A stretch of DNA of 59,109 nt, taken from positions 1-59,109 of the forward strand of contig CBFIHZ010000024.1 of assembly GCA_965662545.1 (NCBI GenBank), in the 5' to 3' direction. The notes under the pieces are model-generated. The model worked only from the letters and a program-made list of their open reading frames with translations. It searched no databases and was not told the origin of the DNA. Positions 8,746 to 17,077 of the stretch are shown piece after piece. The stretch comes from CPC320 sp002684375 (GTDB taxonomy: Bacteria; Pseudomonadota; Alphaproteobacteria; Rhodobacterales; Rhodobacteraceae). The stretch's first letter is position 1; each line of letters begins with the position of its first letter. The position numbers and the translations under genes were made by a program.

Positions 8746-9366
8746 CTATGCTCCTTTTGAAAAATGAGATGTGCCCAGCAATAGGCCATAAAGTATAAAA
8801 CAAACCGCCATAATGCGACGCAAACTGGCGTTGAACACGGCGTTGAGCGCGGTGCGCCCAAGACCAGCCCCCAACGCGCAATAGCCGACATAACTTAGAG
8901 TGGTCAGGCTCAGAGCGGTGGGCACGATCACCCACATCTGGGACATCACGGGCAGGTCAGGCTGGATGAACTGGCTGAATGCGGCAAGATAGCCTGCCAC
9001 CGATTTGGGGTTGATCGTGGCCACCATAAACGCCCGCAAATACAGCTGTCGCGGGTCCGGGGCCAAATTGGGCAGCGGTTGGCTGGCGGTGCGCCAGCCG
9101 CGGATCCCAAGATAGATCAAAAACCCCGCGCCCACCCATTTGAGCACCACAAATGCCGTTGGGGATGCAGCAATCAACGCCGTTATACCAAACGCCGACA
9201 GCGTCAGAAAAAGACTGGCTTGGGTCAAAATTGCAGCCACGCAAATTAACGAGACGCGGAACCCACTGGCCATGGCAACCGAGATACAGTTCACGGCGTT
9301 TGGCCCGGGTGTGGTGACAAAAAGTACCCAGAAACTGGCGAATATGATCCATGCCTCGAAACTCAT
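8746..9366 (-). CDS. LysE/RhtB-family amino-acid exporter (second)
   Basis: A membrane exporter of about 206 residues. The family signature is FVTTPGPNAVNCISVAMASG near the N-terminus, then ATINPKSVAGYLAAFSQF in the middle. It is only distantly like the other LysE protein of the operon, so the two probably handle different solutes. ATG 9366 is chosen because GAGG lies five bases upstream; a GTG at 9372 is in frame but inside that site. The stop codon of the upstream regulator (TGA, 9374-9376) is part of the same TTGAGG, so regulator and exporter are translationally linked. That arrangement is common for regulator-exporter pairs. Confidence 0.85.
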   Translation of the reverse strand: MSFEAWIIFASFWVLFVTTPGPNAVNCISVAMASGFRVSLICVAAILTQASLFLTLSAFGITALIAASPTAFVVLKWVGAGFLIYLGIRGWRTASQPLPNLAPDPRQLYLRAFMVATINPKSVAGYLAAFSQFIQPDLPVMSQMWVIVPTALSLTTLSYVGYCALGAGLGRTALNAVFNASLRRIMAVCFILYGLLLGTSHFSKGA

Positions 9367-9373
9367 CGCCACC

Positions 9374-9946
9374 TCAATACACCGGTGGGGCGATCACCCA
9401 GATCGCCACTGCCGCAGTGTCATAGGGGTTGTTCCACTCATGCGCTTCGCCGCGAATTCTAAAACTATCACCCGGCCCAACGGTAAAGCCCCGCCCTGCA
9501 ATTACCAGATCTAGTTGGCCCGACAAAATATAGCCGACTTCTTGAGTTGGCCGTGTGACAATGCCACCACTGTGGCTGTATGGGGCAAAGGTAGAATGCA
9601 CCATCTCAAAATCATCGGTCAAATCCGGTGACAGCAACTCCTCAACCAATCCCGACGCTTTGTCCCCGATGGGGCGGCGTGCGCCTTGACGTACGATATA
9701 TCCCGCCTCCTGTGGTGCTGCATGAGCCTGACCAAACAGCATGGACACAGAAACCTCTAAAGTGGCTGCCAATTGCCGCAAATCACTGATTGAGGGTTGC
9801 GACAAATCCCGCTCAACCTGACTGAGCCAGCCCACCGAACGCCCCAAAGCGGTCGCAAGCTCACTCAGTGTCAGCCCGCGCGCTTTGCGCAGGGCGCGCA
9901 AGTCAGCGCCAAGGGTTTCACCCGCAGATTCTAAGCTGTGCAGCAT
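9374..9946 (-). CDS. XRE-family transcriptional regulator with C-terminal cupin
   Basis: A 190-residue regulator. An HTH_3 domain (about residues 12-68: LRALRKARGLTLSELATALG, then SVGWLSQVERDLSQPSISDL) is followed by a cupin effector domain ending VGPGDSFRIRGEAHEWNNP. This is the PuuR-like type that senses small amines or amino acids. It heads the LysE-GFA-LysE-dehydrogenase series and is separated from msrC by the only sizeable gap in the row. That gap contains two TGAAAA..TTTTCA inverted repeats likely to be its operators. Autoregulation and control of the methylated-amine operon are inferred from position. Confidence 0.85.
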   Translation of the reverse strand: MLHSLESAGETLGADLRALRKARGLTLSELATALGRSVGWLSQVERDLSQPSISDLRQLAATLEVSVSMLFGQAHAAPQEAGYIVRQGARRPIGDKASGLVEELLSPDLTDDFEMVHSTFAPYSHSGGIVTRPTQEVGYILSGQLDLVIAGRGFTVGPGDSFRIRGEAHEWNNPYDTAAVAIWVIAPPVY

Positions 9947-9955
9947 GGCTGCTCC

Positions 9956-9980
9956 ATGAAAAAAGTTATCTTTTTTTCAT
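9956..9980. promoter_or_regulatory. Inverted repeat, candidate operator 1 of the XRE-cupin regulator
   Basis: ATGAAAAAA (9956-9964) and TTTTTTCAT (9972-9980) form perfect 9-base arms around 7 bases, starting 10 bases upstream of the regulator's ATG. The same core recurs about 38 bases further upstream. Placement between msrC and the regulator suits an autoregulatory site. Confidence 0.5.
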
Positions 9981-9994
9981 CTATACCTGTTTCG

Positions 9995-10017
9995 TGAAAA
10001 TTTACCAGTAATTTTCA
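9995..10017. promoter_or_regulatory. Inverted repeat, candidate operator 2 of the XRE-cupin regulator
   Basis: TGAAAATT (9995-10002) and AATTTTCA (10010-10017) are perfect 8-base arms around 7 bases. The right arm includes the msrC stop codon. Centre-to-centre distance to the first repeat is about 38 bases, three to four helical turns, so two bound dimers could contact each other. It could alternatively serve as the msrC transcript's end, but no T-run follows. Confidence 0.45.
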
Positions 10018-10491
10018 TCCGCCAGAAAGTGGGGTATCATGCACCCGTGAAAACGTCTTCGCCAGGATATCCTGCAATGCCTCGGCATCCCGGCAGTCAA
10101 AGGCATCCCGCTGGTGGCTATCGATATCAAACACCCCCAACAGAGCACCAGATCCCGTATAGACCGGTAATACCAGCTCTGACTGGGTGCGACTGTCGCA
10201 TGCGATATGATCCTTAAAAACAGTCACATCCGAAACACGTTGAATTTCACCACTGCGCGCCGCAGCGCCGCAGACACCGCGCGAAAAGGGGATCACAAGA
10301 CAGCCATGGCCACCCTGATAAGGCCCGATTTTCATCACCTGCGGAGCCACAACCCGGTAAAAACCTGTCCAATCAAACCGTGCATCCGAAAAATGCACCT
10401 CGCAGGCCACCGTTGCCATCAGCGCAACGGGATCTGTTTCACCCTCGGTCAGTGCGGCAATGGTTTTGGCCAGCAGCGCATAGTCCACCAT
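10015..10491 (-). CDS. msrC: Free methionine-(R)-sulfoxide reductase (GAF domain)
   Basis: A 158-residue single GAF-domain protein. The three redox cysteines of fRMsr are Cys64 (GGHGCLVIPF), Cys74 (SRGVCGAAA) and Cys98 (DHIACDSRTQSELVLPV). Their spacing of 10 and 24 equals that of E. coli YebR (84, 94, 118). The enzyme reduces free methionine-R-sulfoxide in the cytosol using thioredoxin. ATG 10491 is chosen because the GAF fold begins right after MVDYALLAKTIAAL; an upstream GTG frame adds 22 residues that overlap the thiolase end and look non-native. It follows the thiolase stop almost directly. A methionine-repair enzyme next to a homocysteine-methyltransferase operon is a sensible pairing. 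Confidence 0.9.
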   Translation of the reverse strand: MVDYALLAKTIAALTEGETDPVALMATVACEVHFSDARFDWTGFYRVVAPQVMKIGPYQGGHGCLVIPFSRGVCGAAARSGEIQRVSDVTVFKDHIACDSRTQSELVLPVYTGSGALLGVFDIDSHQRDAFDCRDAEALQDILAKTFSRVHDTPLSGG

Positions 10492-10495
10492 CCTT

Positions 10496-11668
10496 TCAGA
10501 CCCGCTCAATCGCCATAGCGGTGCCCTCGCCCCCGCCAATACAAATGGCCGCCACACCGCGCTTCAATCCGCGAATTTCCAACGCATTCAGCAAGGTCAC
10601 AAGAATACGCGCCCCCGACGCTCCAATCGGATGTCCCAAGGCGCAGGCGCCGCCATTGACGTTGACGCTATCACGAGACAGGCCAAATTCATGCATAAAC
10701 ACCATTGGTACCACGGCAAAGGCCTCGTTGACCTCCCATAGATCAACATCGCTGGCATCCCAACCGATCCGCGCCAACAACTTTTGCACTGCGGGGATCG
10801 GCGCAGTGGAAAACCATTCTGGCGCCTGCGCGTGACTGCTATGCCCCACGATGCGCGCCCGAATATTCAAACCCGCGGCTTGGGCGTGATCGACATCAGC
10901 GAGTACCAAGGCCGCCGCCCCGTCCGAAATAGAGGAGGCATTGGCCGCCGTCACCGTGCCACCGTCACGAAACGCCGGTTTAAGATGCGGGATTTTTTCA
11001 GGCCGCGCCGTGCCTGGTTGTTCATCGGCATCCACCACCAAGTCACCGCCACGGGTCGGAACAGTGACGGGGGTGATCTCATGTGCGAAAGCACCGCTGT
11101 CTTGGGCCGACAGAGCCTTACTGAGAGATCCCACCGCATATTCATCCTGCGCTTGGCGGGTGAGTTGAAATTTTTGTGCACAATCCTCGGCAAAACTTCC
11201 CATCAGGCGACCTTTGTCATAGGCATCCTCCAACCCGTCAAGGAACATGTGATCAATCACCTGCCCATGGCCGATGCGCGCTCCCCCGCGCATTTTGGGC
11301 AGAAGATACGGCGCATTTGACATGCTTTCCATACCGCCCGCCGCAACCAGATCAGCTTGACCCAAAGCGATCTGGTCATGGGCAATCATCGCCGCCTTCA
11401 TCCCAGACCCACACATTTTATTCAATGTTGTGGCAGGCACCTCTTCGGCCAAATCCGCCGCAAATCCGGCTTGTCGCGCCGGTGCCTGACCCTGACCGGC
11501 GCCCAACACACAGCCCATTATGACTTCATCTACAGTTGTACACCGTGCATCGTTAAGCGCAGCCTTAAGGGCAACACCCCCAAGGGACGCAGCCGTGACA
11601 TCCCGAAATACCCCCTGAAAACCGCCCATCGGGGTGCGGGCTGCACCCGCAATAACAACCTGTTGCAA
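10496..11668 (-). CDS. Acetyl-CoA C-acetyltransferase (thiolase)
   Basis: A thiolase of about 390 residues. The acyl-accepting Cys86 is in TTLNKMCGSGMKAA, the GGACALGHPIGASGAR histidine motif and the CIGGGEGTA second-cysteine motif lie near the C-terminus, and the length is typical. It condenses two acetyl-CoA or cleaves acetoacetyl-CoA; the sequence does not distinguish a biosynthetic (polyhydroxybutyrate) from a degradative role. TTG 11668 with GGGAGA six bases upstream is preferred because the family starts MxxVVIAGAARTPMG; a GTG at 11689 would add seven residues. It is the first gene of the minus-strand series, but its metabolic link to the genes after it is unclear. Confidence 0.9.
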   Translation of the reverse strand: MQQVVIAGAARTPMGGFQGVFRDVTAASLGGVALKAALNDARCTTVDEVIMGCVLGAGQGQAPARQAGFAADLAEEVPATTLNKMCGSGMKAAMIAHDQIALGQADLVAAGGMESMSNAPYLLPKMRGGARIGHGQVIDHMFLDGLEDAYDKGRLMGSFAEDCAQKFQLTRQAQDEYAVGSLSKALSAQDSGAFAHEITPVTVPTRGGDLVVDADEQPGTARPEKIPHLKPAFRDGGTVTAANASSISDGAAALVLADVDHAQAAGLNIRARIVGHSSHAQAPEWFSTAPIPAVQKLLARIGWDASDVDLWEVNEAFAVVPMVFMHEFGLSRDSVNVNGGACALGHPIGASGARILVTLLNALEIRGLKRGVAAICIGGGEGTAMAIERV

Positions 11669-11758
11669 ATCTGTTCTCCCGGTCCACACACTTTGAAACA
11701 GATTAGTAAGGATTCTGCGTTAGCTTGCAATCACTGACCAGCATGGCAAGAGGTTTTT

Positions 11759-12097
11759 ATGGCACTATCGAGCAGGTATCGCGGCAAAGTTTTGGTCGTG
11801 ACCGCACATATGACGCATATAGATGCGGCCGTAGCAATTCAATTCAAGGATGAGATTCGAGCCGAAATTGATGATACGGCCCAGCATGTAATTTTGGATC
11901 TAGCTGAGGTCGACTTTATTGACTCGAGCGGGCTCGGAGCAATTGTCGCATCTATGAAACAACTCAAGGGCGACAAAAAACTGGACCTTGCTGGTTTGAC
12001 ACCAACCGTTGCAAAAGTTTTCCAGCTCACTCGAATGGATACGGTTTTTAAAATTCACACATCTGTTGATAAGGCTTTGTCAAATGACGGCAATTGA
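11759..12097 (+). CDS. STAS-domain anti-sigma factor antagonist (RsbV/SpoIIAA-like)
   Basis: A 112-residue STAS protein. The phosphorylation motif VDFIDSSGLGAIV places the target serine at residue 57 of the Asp-Ser-Ser-Gly-Leu-Gly signature. In partner switching the unphosphorylated form binds the kinase/anti-sigma factor and frees its target. The next gene encodes just such an ATPase and overlaps this one by 14 bases, so the two form a unit. AAGAGG lies six bases before the ATG. No PP2C phosphatase or sigma factor is nearby, so the output is encoded elsewhere or is not a sigma factor. Confidence 0.88.
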   Translation: MALSSRYRGKVLVVTAHMTHIDAAVAIQFKDEIRAEIDDTAQHVILDLAEVDFIDSSGLGAIVASMKQLKGDKKLDLAGLTPTVAKVFQLTRMDTVFKIHTSVDKALSNDGN

Positions 12098-12596
12098 ACG
12101 AGCATTAAAACGAACGCGTCTTGGGGACGATACTGGATGCGTCTGCACACCCAGCGCAGGTAAATTGCTGCTGCGGTATACAAGCAGTAATCTTGGCACC
12201 CGTCAGGCAATGAAGGCCCTGCTTCATGGTCTCAATCCATGGCAACTCAGCGCAACGGATCAGGGAAAAATTCAGGTCGCGCTGGTTGAAGTACTAAATA
12301 ATATCGTCAAACATGCCTATAGAAATCAGGGTAGTGGTATCATTGAAATCACCTGTCAACCATTCCCTGCCCATCTGGGTTTTGAGATTACAGATTCTGG
12401 CATTCCACTGCCCGCTCACTGTCTTACAAATGACCATATGTCCGCTGTTGATATTCAGGCCTCTTTGCCCGAAGGCGGGTTTGGCTGGTTCCTGATCCGC
12501 CAGCTCAGTTATGATATCACCCACGAGCGCCACAAAGGGAAAAATCATCTGTATCTTAAAATTCGGCTGGAAGACCCACCAGCGCAGCTTGCTTAA
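12084..12596 (+). CDS. RsbW-like anti-sigma serine kinase (HATPase_c)
   Basis: A 170-residue GHKL ATPase of the RsbW/SpoIIAB type. The N-box is VEVLNNIVKHAYRN (Glu69 to Tyr79), the G1 box FEITDSGIPLP and the G2 segment EGGFGWFLIRQL. It would phosphorylate the STAS protein encoded just before it and sequester a partner when the STAS protein is phosphorylated. ATG 12084 lies inside the end of the STAS gene, nine bases after an AAGG. No histidine-kinase transmitter or sensor domain is attached. Confidence 0.85.
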   Translation: MTAIERALKRTRLGDDTGCVCTPSAGKLLLRYTSSNLGTRQAMKALLHGLNPWQLSATDQGKIQVALVEVLNNIVKHAYRNQGSGIIEITCQPFPAHLGFEITDSGIPLPAHCLTNDHMSAVDIQASLPEGGFGWFLIRQLSYDITHERHKGKNHLYLKIRLEDPPAQLA

Positions 12597-12815
12597 GTGC
12601 ACAGCCTCCAGACCAACTTACGCAAGCACGACCGAATTTTTCAACCTGCCCAATAAAGTAACGCAGTGGTCTTTGTGGCCGCAGTGTTTGAACGTCATCA
12701 CATCGGTGCTGTAGATCGCCTGCGCTTGGCAACCAACGGCACCAATGCTATGCCCTTCCAGTAGAGTGAACGGCCCGCGCTTTAGGGCATCGAATAAAAT
12801 CTACCGAGGGACAGC

Positions 12816-14393
12816 ATGCGAAATTTCCAAAAACCCGGCCGTTCGGCTGTTTTCTCAGAAAACGGCATGTGCGCTACGTCGCATCCTCTGGCCGCACAGA
12901 GCGCTATCAACATCTTGCAACAGGGCGGCAATGCAATGGATGCCGCAATCGCCGGTGCGGTGCTGTTGGGTTTTTGCGAGCCGCAAATGACCGGACTTGG
13001 CGGCGATTGCTTTGTGCTGTTCTCACCCGCCGGAAGCGATGATATCAAGGCTTTGAACGGGTCCGGCCACGCGCCGCAACAGGCCAGCGCCGCAGAACTG
13101 CGTGCGCAGGGTCACCAAACCGTTCCGGTTGCCAGCGCACACGCAGTGTCTGTGCCCGGAGCTGTTGGCGCATTTTGCCAATTAGCACAAGACTGGGGGG
13201 CTTTAGGGCTCGATCAGGTTTTGGCGCCCGCTATCCACTACGCCGAGGCTGGCGTGCCGGTCGCGCCAAGGGTCGCATTAGACTGGCAAAAAGATCAAAA
13301 TAGGCTGCAATCAGACGGACTTCGGTTTTTCTTGCCAGAAGGGACCGCACCCAAAGCCGGGCAATTGTTCCGGGCCCCGGGACAGGCAGACGTCTTGCGG
13401 CGCATTGCCAAAGACGGCGCAAAGGCCTTTTACGAGGGCGAAGTTGCCGACGATATGCTGCAGACGTTGCGCGCGATGGGCGGTGTCCATCAAGCTGAGG
13501 ATTTCATCTCGGAAAAACCTGATTATACCACCCCCATCTGCGGCGATTACAAGGGAACAGAGTTGGTCGAACATCCGCCCAACGCGCAGGGCGCGACGGC
13601 CATCTTGATGTTGAATATGCTGTCGCATTTCAACCTCTCTGGTCTTGATCCCTTTGGAGCCCAACGCACCCATATCGAGGCAGAGATCGCCAAACTGGCC
13701 TATAACGCCCGCAACCGTTTTATCGCCGACCCTCGGCATATGGCGCGTGAAGACTATTTGACCGACCCCAAAACCGCGACTGCTCTGGCGGCCTTGGTGA
13801 ATCCATCGAGTGTGATACAGGCGGTCGACCGCATTACCGAGACCGTTCACAAAGACACAATCTACATCACCGTCGTGGACAAAGACCGGATGGCGGTGTC
13901 GCTGATCTATTCAATTTTTAATGGTTTTGGATCAGGCATTGCATCTGAAAAATTTGGTATTCTTTTCCAAAATCGCGGAGCCGGCTTTAATCTGACGCCC
14001 GGGCACCCGAACGAGTTGGGCGGTGGGAAGCGGCCTATGCATACAATTATCCCAGGGATGCTGCGCCAAGACCAAAGCATGCTCATGCCTTTTGGCGTGA
14101 TGGGCGGCCAGTACCAATCAAACGGCCACACCAGATTTGTCAGCAATATGATTGATTTTGGTATGGACCCCCAAACTGCGATCGACGGACCGCGCAGCTT
14201 CTTTGAGAATGGCACCCTCAATCTAGAAACCGAATACGAGCCAAAAACTGCGGCAGAATTGACAGACCTAGGTCACACGGTTAGCTGGGCTGACGCTCCA
14301 ATCGGTGGGGCTCAGGCCATCACATGCCACGCCAGCGGTGTGCTGGAAGGTGCCTCGGATCCACGTAAAGACGGCTGTGCTTTGGGGTATTGA
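12816..14393 (+). CDS. Gamma-glutamyltransferase family protein (probably cytoplasmic)
   Basis: A 525-residue Ntn-hydrolase of the gamma-glutamyltranspeptidase family. It opens with ATSHPLAAQSAINILQQGGN and has the GLGGDCFVLF segment. The autoprocessing site lies in HKDTIYITVVDKDRMAVSL, where the Thr would become the N-terminal nucleophile of the small subunit. GFGSGI and GGGKRPMHTIIPG follow. There is no signal peptide, and the DTIYITVVDKD form is that of the YwrD-like subgroup, so periplasmic glutathione hydrolysis is less likely than action on a cytosolic gamma-glutamyl or acyl-amide substrate. GAGGG lies shortly before the ATG. It stands alone, convergent with hspQ. Confidence 0.85.
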   Translation: MRNFQKPGRSAVFSENGMCATSHPLAAQSAINILQQGGNAMDAAIAGAVLLGFCEPQMTGLGGDCFVLFSPAGSDDIKALNGSGHAPQQASAAELRAQGHQTVPVASAHAVSVPGAVGAFCQLAQDWGALGLDQVLAPAIHYAEAGVPVAPRVALDWQKDQNRLQSDGLRFFLPEGTAPKAGQLFRAPGQADVLRRIAKDGAKAFYEGEVADDMLQTLRAMGGVHQAEDFISEKPDYTTPICGDYKGTELVEHPPNAQGATAILMLNMLSHFNLSGLDPFGAQRTHIEAEIAKLAYNARNRFIADPRHMAREDYLTDPKTATALAALVNPSSVIQAVDRITETVHKDTIYITVVDKDRMAVSLIYSIFNGFGSGIASEKFGILFQNRGAGFNLTPGHPNELGGGKRPMHTIIPGMLRQDQSMLMPFGVMGGQYQSNGHTRFVSNMIDFGMDPQTAIDGPRSFFENGTLNLETEYEPKTAAELTDLGHTVSWADAPIGGAQAITCHASGVLEGASDPRKDGCALGY

Positions 14394-14429
14394 ACCGCAG
14401 ATCCGGCCATTTCATCCGGCCCGAGCAAA

Positions 14430-14756
14430 TCAATTCATATTAAAGTAAAGCGGGTATTGTCCGTTTTCAAACGGACCGAACAGGTCTGGAATATCTGGAT
14501 GACCTACCGGCTCTCCGGAAGCATCCACAATAAGATTTTGCTCTGAGACATATGCGACGTAGAAACTTTGTTCATTTTCAGCCAGAAGATGATAAAATGG
14601 TTGTTCTTTGATCGGACGGCTGCCTTCTGGAATCGCTTCGTACCATTCATCGGTGTTGTCAAACGTTGGATCAACATCAAAAATAACGCCGCGAAACGGG
14701 TATTTTTTATGCCGGACAACCTGTCCCAAATGATACTTTGCCTGTGTTGCAGCCAT
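14430..14756 (-). CDS. hspQ: Heat-shock protein HspQ
   Basis: A 108-residue protein with the whole HspQ (YccV-like, hemimethylated-DNA-binding) pattern: GQVVRHKKYPFRGVIFDVDP, then QPFYHLLAE and YVAYVSEQNL. In enterobacteria HspQ acts as a Lon specificity enhancer and influences DnaA stability. It diverges from an AEC carrier gene, with the promoter region in 14757-14839. Its low GC at the ends and acidic tail are usual for the family. Confidence 0.9.
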   Translation of the reverse strand: MAATQAKYHLGQVVRHKKYPFRGVIFDVDPTFDNTDEWYEAIPEGSRPIKEQPFYHLLAENEQSFYVAYVSEQNLIVDASGEPVGHPDIPDLFGPFENGQYPLYFNMN

Positions 14757-14839
14757 TGAAGCCCCCTGTTGGTATTGCTATTAAACTCAAAGCATGTGAC
14801 TTGTCCATTAACAGTCCTCATTTTTTACAGAAGCGTGCG

Positions 14840-15721
14840 TTGGCTTTAGCTCTTACAGTCCTTGAAATCGTAACGCCTGTGTTTCTTTTGGCGGGTATCG
14901 GATATACTTGGGTCAAACTCGGTTTCGAATATCGTGTCCAGTTTGTGACCCAGATCGTTATGACATTGGCGGTGCCCTGTCTGATCTTTGTGTCTTTAAT
15001 GCAAACCGAAATCACCCCAAAAAAGTTGACCGATATTTCAATGGCGACGGTCATGGCCTATCTTGGTGTTGCAGTTGTCGGCTTTGTGGTGCTCAAAGCT
15101 TTTGGCCTGTCGCAACGGACGTTCCTGCCGACCCTTTTGTTTGGCAATACCGGCAATGTCGGCATGCCTTTGGCATTTTTTGCCTTTGGTCAGACCGGTC
15201 TGAGCTATGCGATCGTTGTGTTTGCCATCATGGCAATTATCTCTTTCACCTTTGGTGTCTGGCTGGTGGCGGGTGGTGGCGGCCTTGGCAAACTGTTCAA
15301 AGAACCCTTGATTCCCGCGACCCTTTTGGGTGGTATTTTCATGGTGCAGGGCTGGCAAACGCCGGTTTTTTTAACCAACTCCCTGACCCTATTGGGCCAA
15401 ATGGCCATTCCTTTAATGCTTATCACACTGGGGGTTGCAGTGGCAAGGTTGCGCCCCAACCGATTGACACAAGCCATCGCGCTGGCACTCATCAAATTGA
15501 TTATTTGCAGTGCCGCGGCCTGGGCTGCGGGGCGGTATTTTGACCTCGAGCCGGTTGCTTTTGCCATTCTGGTCTTACAATTGACGACGCCTGTGGCGGT
15601 TACATCCTATTTACTGGCAGAAAAATATGGCGCAGATGCGCAGTCGGTTGCTGGGCTGGTTGTGGTTTCAAGCCTCATGTCTGTACTGAGCCTGCCGGTT
15701 TTGATCACAATTCTACTTTAG
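14840..15721 (+). CDS. AEC-family transporter (auxin efflux carrier-like), copy 1
   Basis: A membrane protein of about 293 residues with eight to ten helices. Family features include LEIVTPVFLLAGIGYTWVK at the N-terminus and GNTGNVGMPLAFFAFG in the middle, the conserved break carrying an Asn-Gly. AEC proteins move small organic anions such as malate or other carboxylates, in or out. The start is uncertain. The open frame reaches back to 14738 without an ATG, and homologues begin five to eight residues before EIVTPVF, which points to TTG 14840; its ribosome site is weak. A second AEC gene lies at 23520. Confidence 0.75.
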   Translation: MALALTVLEIVTPVFLLAGIGYTWVKLGFEYRVQFVTQIVMTLAVPCLIFVSLMQTEITPKKLTDISMATVMAYLGVAVVGFVVLKAFGLSQRTFLPTLLFGNTGNVGMPLAFFAFGQTGLSYAIVVFAIMAIISFTFGVWLVAGGGGLGKLFKEPLIPATLLGGIFMVQGWQTPVFLTNSLTLLGQMAIPLMLITLGVAVARLRPNRLTQAIALALIKLIICSAAAWAAGRYFDLEPVAFAILVLQLTTPVAVTSYLLAEKYGADAQSVAGLVVVSSLMSVLSLPVLITILL

Positions 15722-15792
15722 GCATAGGAATATGGTTCTCTAACCACAACTTTTAGTATACGAGTGAGCGCATCGTAATAGATGAGTTAGAT

Positions 15793-16374
15793 ATGACGAA
15801 ATCCATTTATGCCCTATTGATCCTCCTATTGGTTGCAGGCTGTAGCTCGCGGTATTCAAGAGCGCCAAGCCAGATGGAGAATGCCTGCGCAATCTTGGAC
15901 CAGCGACCGCAATTTGTCCGCGCCTTTCGCGCCTCTGAACGCAAATGGGGCGTGCCAATCCACGTGCAAATGGCCACCATCCATCAAGAGAGTAAATTCA
16001 TTCGAAATGCCAAAACCCCCCGCAGATATTTCTTAGGGATTATCCCACGCGGCCGCGTCAGTTCTGCCTATGGCTATGCGCAAGCGCTGGACGGAACTTG
16101 GGATGATTATCGCAAGAAAACTGGGCGACGCTGGGCGCAGCGCAGTGATATAGGCGATGCTGCGGATTTCATCGGTTGGTATATGACAAAGAGCAAGAAA
16201 CGGAACGGCATTGCCCTATCGGACGCGCGCAATCAATACCTTGCCTATCACGAAGGACACACAGGATATTCGCGCGGCACACATCTGCGAAAAAGTTGGT
16301 TGATTTCAGTCGCAGATAAGGTTTCGAGACGCAGTGATAAATATCGTGCCCAATTGCGAACTTGTCCGGTCTGA
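15793..16374 (+). CDS. Lipoprotein with transglycosylase SLT-like domain
   Basis: A 193-residue lipoprotein. The signal peptide ends in the lipobox LVAGC with the acylated Cys17. In the mature part ATIHQESKF carries the likely catalytic Glu66, followed by SSAYGYAQALDGTWDDY, typical of lytic transglycosylase (SLT) domains that cleave peptidoglycan and leave 1,6-anhydro-muramic ends. It would work at the outer membrane facing the periplasm. It stands between an AEC gene and lolA (convergent). The role, general wall turnover or assembly of a secretion or flagellar structure, is open. Confidence 0.8.
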   Translation: MTKSIYALLILLLVAGCSSRYSRAPSQMENACAILDQRPQFVRAFRASERKWGVPIHVQMATIHQESKFIRNAKTPRRYFLGIIPRGRVSSAYGYAQALDGTWDDYRKKTGRRWAQRSDIGDAADFIGWYMTKSKKRNGIALSDARNQYLAYHEGHTGYSRGTHLRKSWLISVADKVSRRSDKYRAQLRTCPV

Positions 16375-16396
16375 CCTGCCAATCCTGTCTGGCTTG

Positions 16397-16999
16397 TTAA
16401 TTGCGTCTGGCATTGGTGTTATGCGTGATATTGAACAAACTGGATCCGAGCGCCATGCCGGTTTGAAAATCACCTAATATCATGGTAGTGGTCCCACCAT
16501 TGGCATCGCGAACCACCCATTGACGCAAGACCGGCTCGGGGCCGATAAAGACGAGTTCAACGCGACCCTGATCAGGGTGGCCTGGGTCCTCGACGCTGAC
16601 AACGGTCACCGCACCTTCGACCTCATGCCCCACCACCATCGGCGAAGAGGCCAAGTCGATATTCTTGGCCAGAATGATCGCAAGTGGCGTCCGTTTCAAA
16701 GGGTATATTACCGGATCTTGATTGCCTTTATCATCAAAAATTGCCAACCGTCCCGACGAGGCGAGCACTAGCGCATTGTTTGGCGGGTTGTATTCAAATC
16801 GCATTCTTCCCGGTCGTTTTATATAAATTTTGCCTTGCGAGACGGAACCATCATCATTGATCTGAGAGAACTCAAATTCAGCCGTCGTGATCCCGTTTAA
16901 GTAGGCGGACAAATCACGCAGCGAAATTTTCTCGGCGAATGCCGGTGCAAATTGGGTCAGAAACAACAGGACAAGTAAAACATAACGCATAGGGTTCAT
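16397..16999 (-). CDS. lolA: Outer-membrane lipoprotein carrier protein LolA
   Basis: A 200-residue periplasmic protein. A signal peptide ending AFAEK precedes the LolA fold, recognised by AEFEFSQINDDGSVSQGKIY, RPGRMRFEYNPP and the DKGNQDPVIYPLKRTPLAI segment. It shuttles lipoproteins from LolCDE to the outer membrane. AGGA lies six bases before ATG 16999. It follows ftsK on the same strand after a gap of about 80 bases, a row (aminotransferase, ftsK, lolA) often seen in Rhodobacterales. Confidence 0.88.
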   Translation of the reverse strand: MNPMRYVLLVLLFLTQFAPAFAEKISLRDLSAYLNGITTAEFEFSQINDDGSVSQGKIYIKRPGRMRFEYNPPNNALVLASSGRLAIFDDKGNQDPVIYPLKRTPLAIILAKNIDLASSPMVVGHEVEGAVTVVSVEDPGHPDQGRVELVFIGPEPVLRQWVVRDANGGTTTMILGDFQTGMALGSSLFNITHNTNARRN

Positions 17000-17077
17000 T
17001 CGGTCATCCTAACAGGTATTCGCACCATTGGCAGTGAACATTTTCGTGACCAGATTGGTGTCGCCCTCACAGGTATA

